In this document: piece by piece, positions 12,701 through 21,700 of the stretch
How positions within the stretch are numbered: the first letter of the stretch is position 1
Layout: each line of letters begins with the position of its first letter
From: Ovis canadensis
Taxonomy: Eukaryota > Chordata > Mammalia > Artiodactyla > Bovidae
Assembly (NCBI RefSeq): GCF_042477335.2
Contig: NC_091256.1
Location: forward strand, 37,602,001 to 37,666,000
Direction of reading: 5' to 3'
Length of the DNA: 64,000 bases
Made by a program: the position numbers and the translations under genes
The notes under the pieces: generated by a model
What the model was told of the DNA's origin: nothing
Database searches by the model: none
What the model saw: only the letters and a program-made list of their open reading frames with translations

Positions 12701-15700
12701 ATCCCTCAAAGGTGTCCACCTTCTTCTTGTCCCAGGATATTAATCCTGATTCCAACTGTCAGCACCAAGAAGTCCCGGCGTGCTCCCTTCTGTGAGGCAT
12801 CAGCACTGTAGATGGGACTCTTGGTGGTCTAGTTTGAGATCCCAGGGGCTGGAAGAAGACCCTCCTGGGCTTAACTTCCCTTGAAGAGCAGAAGGACCCA
12901 GCCCTGCACACAGGCATGGGATAAACCAGCCAGCGCCCGAGCTTCATTTGAAATCTCCCCCAGGCCTCCCCAGCTGCCTGCCTCCTCCCGCCCTAGGCAG
13001 CAGGGTATGCTGATTCTCGGGGTGTTCATGAGGGCAAAGAGTGTTTCCAAGGGAACCTAAAAGCTGTTCCTCCAGGCCAGAGCACCACCGCCATAGTACA
13101 TGGGAAGCCTGTGTTCTTTGATGAAGACCAAAAACTAGGGACCAAAAACATTCCAATCCTCCAAGTTTTTGGTGATGACACTTTTTTAGATCGTTTCTGC
13201 TTTATTTTCTGCTGAAATTACGGGATGTGTTGTCACAGAAACTTGGAATGCAGAGAAATCCTCTGTGCCCACCCCATGCTGGGTGTAATACCCCAGTTCC
13301 ATTTTAGCAGGGATTTCTGCCCGCTTCCTCTACAGTAACACACGCCTTCCTTCTGCTTCTAGAGTTGTCGACGATGAAATCGAGGCCAACCTTGAGGAGG
13401 TACCGTAACTGTTTGAATTCCATGCCTCTGTCCCACACAGCCTAAGAGGAGCGGAGCAGAAAATAACCCCAGGGGTTTCGGAGGCCCCTGGAACTTCAGG
13501 AGCACAGCTTGAAACTGGGGTGCAGCCCCGGCCTGGGAGTCTGAGGGCGCCTCCTGCACTGGTTCTGGCTGCCACGTGGGGCCTGGGCGGTGCCCTGGGC
13601 GTAGCCCACAGGCATGGGTGCCACAGAAAATGGGACCCCTCAGCTGCTCTGAGCATTGGGCGGTCTTGGCACTCCCCTTCCTGGACATCATTGTTTCTCA
13701 TTGATGAAACAAAGGTGCTGCACAAGATTTCTCAGGTTCCCGAGAGTCCCCAGAGTTGTGGTTCGGGGTAAGTCCTGAGGGCTTTAAGGGCTACTGCTCA
13801 GGCCTCTCAGACTTGGCCCAGGAGGAGGAAGGAGCACCCTTCGGCCGTCCCGATGCCCACCGTGGCGCGATGATTCTGTTACCCTCAGCTGCTGAGGCTC
13901 CGTGCTCATCACAGTGAGAGACAGAACGATTTCTAAGCCTCATATCTGTGCTCTCGACGTGGTCAGTGTCCTTCCAGAGCCTGCCAGCTAGCCTTTATGT
14001 TTCTGAGCGCTTGTTAATTAGATCATAAAAGTCCATTTTAGTGGAATGTCAGAGAAGATGTCTGTAAGAATGAGTGTGATTCCCTCTCACATAGTATATG
14101 TTTCCTCTCGTGGGTTTTAACTGGAAAAAAGTCTTTTATTAATTCCTCACCTGTCCTTAATCTCGATCTCAGTAACCTTAGAATTCAGGCCCAAGAGAGG
14201 GAGAGAGGGTTCCTGAGTGGGGAGGGGAGGCTACCCTGGAAGGGAGAGTAGACATCTGCTGGTCACCCTTTCTCACTCCTGGGCCTCCCTCGCCTTCCAG
14301 ATTGACATCAGCGAGGACGACATCGATGATGGATTCAGGAGACTGTTTGCCCAGCTAGCTGGAGAGGTGAGTGGTCCCCAGGTCCCTGTTATGTGCCCTG
14401 CTTTGATGCCAAAGAAGGGACAGTCTTTGTCCTCAAGGAGACTTCCATTTAAGCAGGGAGCAGAAACAAAAAACAAACAGAACAAAAGCAAAGAGGAGTT
14501 GCGAACATAACTGAGGTTTCCGCTGAGATTCCTTGCCAAGGCCTCCCTAGAATATTTGCGCATCAGTCTCCGGGGGCTTCCGCTGTCTGGTCAGCTCTCG
14601 ATGAGATCCTCCTACCTGAGGACTCCAGGCCTCTCCTGTGGCTGTGTCGTTTGCTCTCTGCCACTGTGACCGAGGTGTGTAACTCGGCCCCTTCTCCTTG
14701 ATTCCCACAAAAACATTTGGGGAGATGGAGGGTCTTTAATCTCAAGGATGTAAGCAACAGAATACCAGACTTCCCTGTTCTTTAAAAAGAAATCTCTCAG
14801 CCACTTGGGCTTCGGTCCACTGCAAAGTTAGTGGGCCTCCTGTTCCAACAACTTCAAAAAATGTCATTCTCCTCCATACATGGAGGATGCCAGCTCTTGC
14901 CAGTGTCCGCTGTCGACTCACCTAGGCCTCCTCATCAAAGAGCTGAAGCGGGCACCACCTGCTCCTGCATGCCTCCTGGTTTCTAAGGGAAGGAGCACCA
15001 CAGAGATCCATTTCCCCACTAACTGAACCATACACACCGACATACACACCCCCTACGAAGGCACAATGTCAACCTTGGTCTCAAATAATAGGGCTTGTCC
15101 CCCAGTTACACAATATGTGTACGTGAACAGAGGCACCCACACCGCTCCTGAGGGGCTCTGGCATCAGGGGCCACAGAGAAAGTGCTGGGCCAGTTCTTGG
15201 AGACAGCTGGTTCCAACTAATGCCACAGGAAGCCAGGTCTGGGTTTTAAAGGGAGGGGAAGGCATGCTGTGTGAGAGGAATAGTGTAAGGAACTGAGTCT
15301 GAAGACCACAAACATGGATAGAGTGGAGGATTTATTCTTTACCTTCTCTACAGCAAGGCAACGGTGAATGAACTCTGCCTGTTAATGTTGCACATTGAAA
15401 CACTAACTAAAATTCGGGCTGCGGCTGTGCTACTCATAGTGCCATATGGGGGCGGCAGCAGCATCTCCTGGCGGCTTGTTAGAAATGCACATGCGGGACC
15501 TCCCTGGTGGTCCAGTGGTTCAGACTGCAGCGGAGCACTGGTTCGATCCCTGGTTGGGGAACTAAGATCCCTCATGCCACATAGCAAGGCCAAAGAAAAT
15601 AAATAAGTGAGTAAAGAAAAAATTAAGTGCTTTAAAAATAACGTAAAACATTAGCATCTTTTAAAAACAGAAATGTGCACGCATAGACCCCAGATCTAAC

Positions 15701-18700
15701 ACACCTCGCAGGGCTCCGCTGGACACCGGCTACACACCTGCTCCTCTGTGCTACATGCATCCCAAGGGAGCCAGTAATGACGCTGGTTGTGTGTTTCCAC
15801 AGGATGCAGAGATTTCTGCCTTTGAGTTGCAGACAATCCTGAGACGAGTGCTAGCAAAGCGTGAGTATCCCCTCCTGGCAAATCCCTCATCCTGCTCGTC
15901 CTCCTGCAGTGTGAGGGGACACAGGGATCCTTCCCTTTCCCATCTCAGCTACTGTGATGGCTGAACCATCATTCCCAGTCCTGCTCAAACACTGCCACCA
16001 CCAACAAAGAACTGGATGAAGGAGGTTCTACTCAATGTGATTTTAAAAAAAGAAAGGGCAAAGGTGGGACTTCCCTGGCGATCCAGTGGTTAAGATGCCT
16101 CACTCCCAGTGCAGTGGGGCATGCGTTCCCATCCCTGGTCAGGGAACTGAAATCCCACCTGCCGTGTGGCTTGGCCTAAAAAGGCAAACGTTTCTGGAGT
16201 CTGGCGGTCAAAAGTCACATCCAGGTTTCCGTGACTTACTAGCTCTGCGGTCCAAACGAAATTAGGTAACCTCCCTGACTCTCGTTTCTTCATCTGCAGA
16301 ATAGGCACATGTTTGTTTATCTCTTCAGAGTGACTGAGATGACATGTAGGAATTGTGTGGCACCAAGTCTGGGCTCTGTAAGTGGTGGCTGTTACCATGA
16401 TTAATTGGTAAGAAAGAGTGAGTCAGTCCAGATGAAGGGAGCCCGAAAGCACTCCCCGTGGCTGGACTCCCAGCCGTGTCCAGTGGGGAATGACTGGCGG
16501 AGCGGCACTAGCTCACTGATTCGCCAAAATGGAAAAAGGCATGATCTCTCTTTCACTCAAACTGAGGGGGTGGCATTAAAAAGGCTCATCTCCCAAATGT
16601 GTGTCTAACTGCGCCTGTTTGGGCCAGTTCTTACTGGGAGAAATGTCACTTCAGTTAGCCCAGTGGCCCAGGCGAGTGGCTTCAAGGCTGCCCAAATGGC
16701 TGCTTTCAGCCTGGGCTGACAGGCTTCCACAAAGAGTGGGCAGAAGCGGGTGGAAGCTTGAGAATGAACTAGAGAGCCACAGTCCTCACATACCCTTTCA
16801 GGTTTAACTGTTTTTTAGGCAAAAACTAGGGGTTCCCAGATGACTCTAGTGGTAGAGAACCCACATGCTTATGCAGGAGATATAAGAGACACCAGTTTGA
16901 TGCAGGGCAACCCACTCCAGTATTCTTGCCTGGAGAATCCCATAGACAGAGGAGCCTGGCAGGCCCCAGTCCATAGGGTCACACAGAGTCGGACACGAGT
17001 TAGCACACGTGTGAGCAAAAAATAACAAGGGGTGGATAGTCCACCTCCCCAGTGTTGATCACCACTGCAGAGGTTAGCGAGAAGGTACTCACACACACAT
17101 ATACGCATAGACGCATTTCCCCCTCAAGTTATCCCGAGAACTATGCTGCTTTGATCAGACAGCAGCAGTCCACTGAGCAGGGTCTGTAGAGTATCCAGAG
17201 TTCTCAGACCAAATCAGAAACAAGTGAGTATGTTGTCAGATCTGAGTGTCAGTCTGGGGATTGTCTCCAGAAGTCCCGGGGACTGCACTCTGGCTCAATC
17301 CCAAGAGATGAAAATCCTCCTCTGGAAGCCAAAGAAGGTTCTAGGCCAGCAGGGTCTTCCATCACAGTGGATGCAAACAACACACCCTTCATGGGAACCA
17401 TCTGTGGCCTTGGAACATATGGCTGCTTTTGAGCCTCTGTGATTCGAGGAGCTGCAGTTAGGGGGTCGATTGGCCAGAAAGGCTGGGCCAGGGCAGGGCT
17501 TCCCCAAGACTCGTCCTGGTCCTAGGCCCTCCTCCTCTGATCTGGGGGTGACGAGAAGATGGTGTTTACCCTCAAGGCCGCCAGGCACAAGTGAGGTCAC
17601 GGGCTCTTCAGCTGTGTGGCCGTCATGAGCCCAGGGACACTGAGCCTCATTGTTTCTGCACAGATGTGGGGGTGGGGGGGTATGGCCAGCTCAGATTCAG
17701 CTGCTCTTTGTTGGGGGTGCAGCAGTGGCCTCCCCTGCACCTCAGAGCGTGGTACCTACCCCCAAGCAATGCCTGGTGACTCCTCCTTCTGCCCAAGGGC
17801 CCCATGCACAGTCTCATGCCTACACGGAGAAGGGGTGAGTGCCCAGAAGGGCAGCTTTGATACAGGTTAGGTCCTAACCTTTCATGGCAAAAGGGGTGGG
17901 CTTCTCTGAAGGATGTGGGAAGACTCATGTCTGTGACGAGGTGCTCACTCCACCTACTGACCACCAACTACACGGGACTCACCTTGCAAGTGACTCACCC
18001 AGGAGAACACAGGCTCCAGCCCTCAATTCCCACCCAGCTGGGGACACACAGGACCCCTGAATGCCTACAGAGAGACAGTTAAGTAAACATCTTCCTCTTC
18101 AGGACCCAGCCTAGAATGAACACATGGGGGCTTCCGATCTGTCCACAGGTGGCTTTGCACTTAAAGGCCCAGACCCTTATCATCCTGTTATTTATTTGAA
18201 AAACGCTTGGCCGTTTCAACGCCTGGTCTGGGAACTAAGATACCACATGCCATGCGTCACAGTCAAAAAAAAATTTTAACAAATAAAATTTTTTAGAAAG
18301 CTCCTATTAAAATCCTGAGTGCCCCATAGCTAATATACAGAGAAGTCAAAAAAAGGTTACACATCTCGGCACTGTCCCAGTATCGTGGCCCTCAGCCTTA
18401 TGTGGCTATTTAAAATAACTTAAGTGGCTCCTCTGGTGGCTCAGCGGTAAAGAATCCGCCTGCAATGCAGGAGACACTGGGTTCAGTTCCTGGGTGGGGA
18501 AGATCCCCTGGGGGAGGAAATGGCAACCCACTCCAGTATTCTTGCTGGGAAAATCCCATGGACACAGGAACCTGGTGGGCTATATATAGTCCATGGGGTC
18601 ACAAGGAGTCCGAAGCGACAATGACTTAGCACACACAAGTGGATCCCATGTCAGGGGTGCAGATACAGGACCTCCCTGTCCTCCTAGAAGGTCATGTTGA

Positions 18701-21700
18701 ACTGCTCCACAAGATGCTCCTCTCACACGTCTTTTGTCTCCTAGGCCAAGATATCAAGTCCGACGGCTTCAGTATTGAGACCTGCAAGATCATGGTGGAC
18801 ATGCTCGACGTATCCTTTAACAGGCCCTGAGGACAGAGGCTGAGGAGTATGAAACTGCATTCTGGGAAGGTTCAAACAGAGGCTTCCTTCCCCTCACAGC
18901 GGCCAGCTGTCCCCGCCAGCTGAGGTGTAGGACTGTTGTCAGCACTGACCTCGCTCGCTGGGGAAATTCAGGAAACTTCAAATGAGGGAATGCAAGATGC
19001 CACATTCACTCCAGCCCTCTCCCCTCCCACCACCCCCACCACAGGCTGAGTGGTTCCTGGGCTCTTGCAAAAAGCGCCCAACAGCACACCCACCGTCACT
19101 GCCCAGGGCAGTTTGGACTTGTTACCTCTAGGGGAACAGTCCCTAAAACATGGTATTTCTGATGTGAATGTTTCCCCAGGCATGGCTTTCTTTCCTGATT
19201 CCTAAGATCACCCCCACCCCCCAACAAGAGCACAGTCCTTCGTCTTTGCTCTGGCCCCTTCCTAGGCCACCACCCGGCCCTGAGGCCAACTCCTCACCCA
19301 TCCAGTGTCCTTCCTGCTTCCTGGGAGGTGCTGGGCAGGAGTGGCCTGGATGGTCCAAGCTGCTGTGAAGCTTCATTTGGTGGGCCCTTGGCACCTGCTG
19401 TGAGCTCCCCTCACAAAAGTCCTCTTAGAAATAATAATTCTCCCCAAACGGGCAAGGGCCGGGCCATTAAAAGCCACCTGAAGCCTCTGCATATCATCCG
19501 ATGGCTCACTGTTAGCAGGACCTGGGGCCTTCAGCAGATCACCCCCAGACCAGTCAGCATGCAGAGTCAGGGGGCCTGCAGGTCTCTACTGGGCCCGACC
19601 ACCAGCCCTTCGAGGGAGGTCTAGCCAGTGTGAAGAGTGGAAAAGGGCCTTCTGTGAGAGCTCCTCGTGAATGACTGGGGTTACCAGACTCCCTAGGGGA
19701 GAGGACAGACGAGGTGACTCAGCCCAGGTGGACCCAGACTCTGGGAGCTTTCCTTAACTGAAGGCAGTCAGATGGGAGTGGCAAACTGGGTCTGAAGGAG
19801 TTCTACATTCTCTGGACGAAGATTCAGAAATACCAAGTGAGAGCCCACGAGGGCCGGGCGGCAGGGATGGTGGGTCTGTGTCGGGATGTGGAAGGACAGC
19901 TCCTAGGGGAGGGGATTGTACCTGCGATGGAGTTCAGAATGGGTGCACACAGGTCGGGGCAAATTAAGTGGCAGCCTTCCTGCCTTATGGACTGGAAACG
20001 GGGTCATCTAAAAGCCACCATCAAACGTCCCGAAAAGGTTTGTGTAACTGTAATCCCTTGTAGTTTGGGTTTCTGACAGCTCAAGTGCAAAGATTACGGA
20101 AGATAGTAACAAGGGCTCAGGGAGTTGGCTAGGTGATGTGATGGGCTTATTTATAATCCGGCTCACACACAGAGGCAAAACACTATGTAAGGCTGAAAAG
20201 TGGATGATTTTTCCAAGGCCAAAGTAGAGGCACACCCCAGCCCCACTTAGCACACAGCACAGAGGTAACTTGCTGCCTTTCAGGTCATGATTTTCTGTTT
20301 TGCTGTTCCAGAAAATTTACCGGGAAATCGATGTGGACCGGTCTGGAACCATGAACTCCTATGAGATGCGGAAAGCATTAGAAGCAGCAGGTAATACTTC
20401 CTCACTGTATTTTCTTTCTTTTATCTGTAGAACATCTGAAAACTTAGATGATATGATACAAAGCTTAGTAAACTATGAAATAAAGTAGGCACTGGTTCAA
20501 TACAAACACATCCTTTTCATTCGCCTTTTAAAAACGAATTGGTAAAATGAAACAGAGTCCAGGATGTGTCTGTCTGCTCTCGAAGGCTTCTTAAATCCCA
20601 TTTCCCTCTGAGGGCCCTGGTGTGTTGCAGGCAAAGTCAGTTCTCAACAGAGCCACCACTCCCACCCCCCACTCCCCACTCTGTTCAGGTGCAGAGCTGG
20701 TTCAGCAGAAGTGGGGAGTCCAGCTCCACCCTTGAGTGAGGTCCTAACAGAATGTGATGTCTGTAAAAAAAAGGACACGCGCTGTAGGAGACCTGCAGAG
20801 TGGGAGACTGGTGTGGGGACAGATATGACAGCATGGAGTTGTTCATTCGATGGGATAATGCTGTAGCAGAGACCCCCAAGTAAGTGATTTAAACAACATA
20901 CGCTGTTTTCTCACATAGCAATTCAAGCTAGAGCCGTCCAAGGCCAGGACGGTGTCAGGGACCCAGGTTCCCTCTGTCATACTGTGTCACCAGCCTGCAG
21001 AGCATTGCCTGTATCTGCAGGACCAGTACAACTTGCCAAAGCCACAGGCTAGCAACAGGCTGACAGAAGGAAGGAAAGACAGTCTCCTTGTCTTCATATA
21101 TATATGGGCTTCCCTGGTAGCTCAGCTGGTAAAGAATCCATCTGCAATGCAGGAGACCCCAGTTCGATTCCTGGGTGGGGAAGATCCCCTGGAGAAGGGA
21201 TAGGCTACCCACTCCAATATTCATGGGCTTCCCTAGTGGTTCAGACAGTAAAGAATCCACCTGCAATGCTGGAGACCTGAGTTCAATACCTAGGTTGGGA
21301 AGATCCCCTGGAGGAGGGCATGGCAACCCACTCCAGTAATCTTGCCTGGAAAATCCCCATGAACAGAGTAGCCTAGCAAGCTACAGTCCATAGGGTTGCA
21401 AAGAGTTGGACATGGCTGAGCAAGTAAGTGCACGCACACACACATATAAAGTATTTTTTATCTGGCTGCTTGCCATCTTCCGTGGGTCATGTGAGATCTT
21501 TCATCATGTTATGTGGACTCAGTAGTTCGTGGTGTGCGGGCTCAGTTGCCCCAAGGCATGTGGGATCTTAGTTCCCCAACCAGGCATGAACGCGTGTCCC
21601 CTGCATTGCAAGGTGGATTCTTAACCAGTGGACCACCAGGGAAGTCCCGATCTCCTTGCCTTTAAGGGCATACATCACTCTGTACACAAATCCCAGTGCC

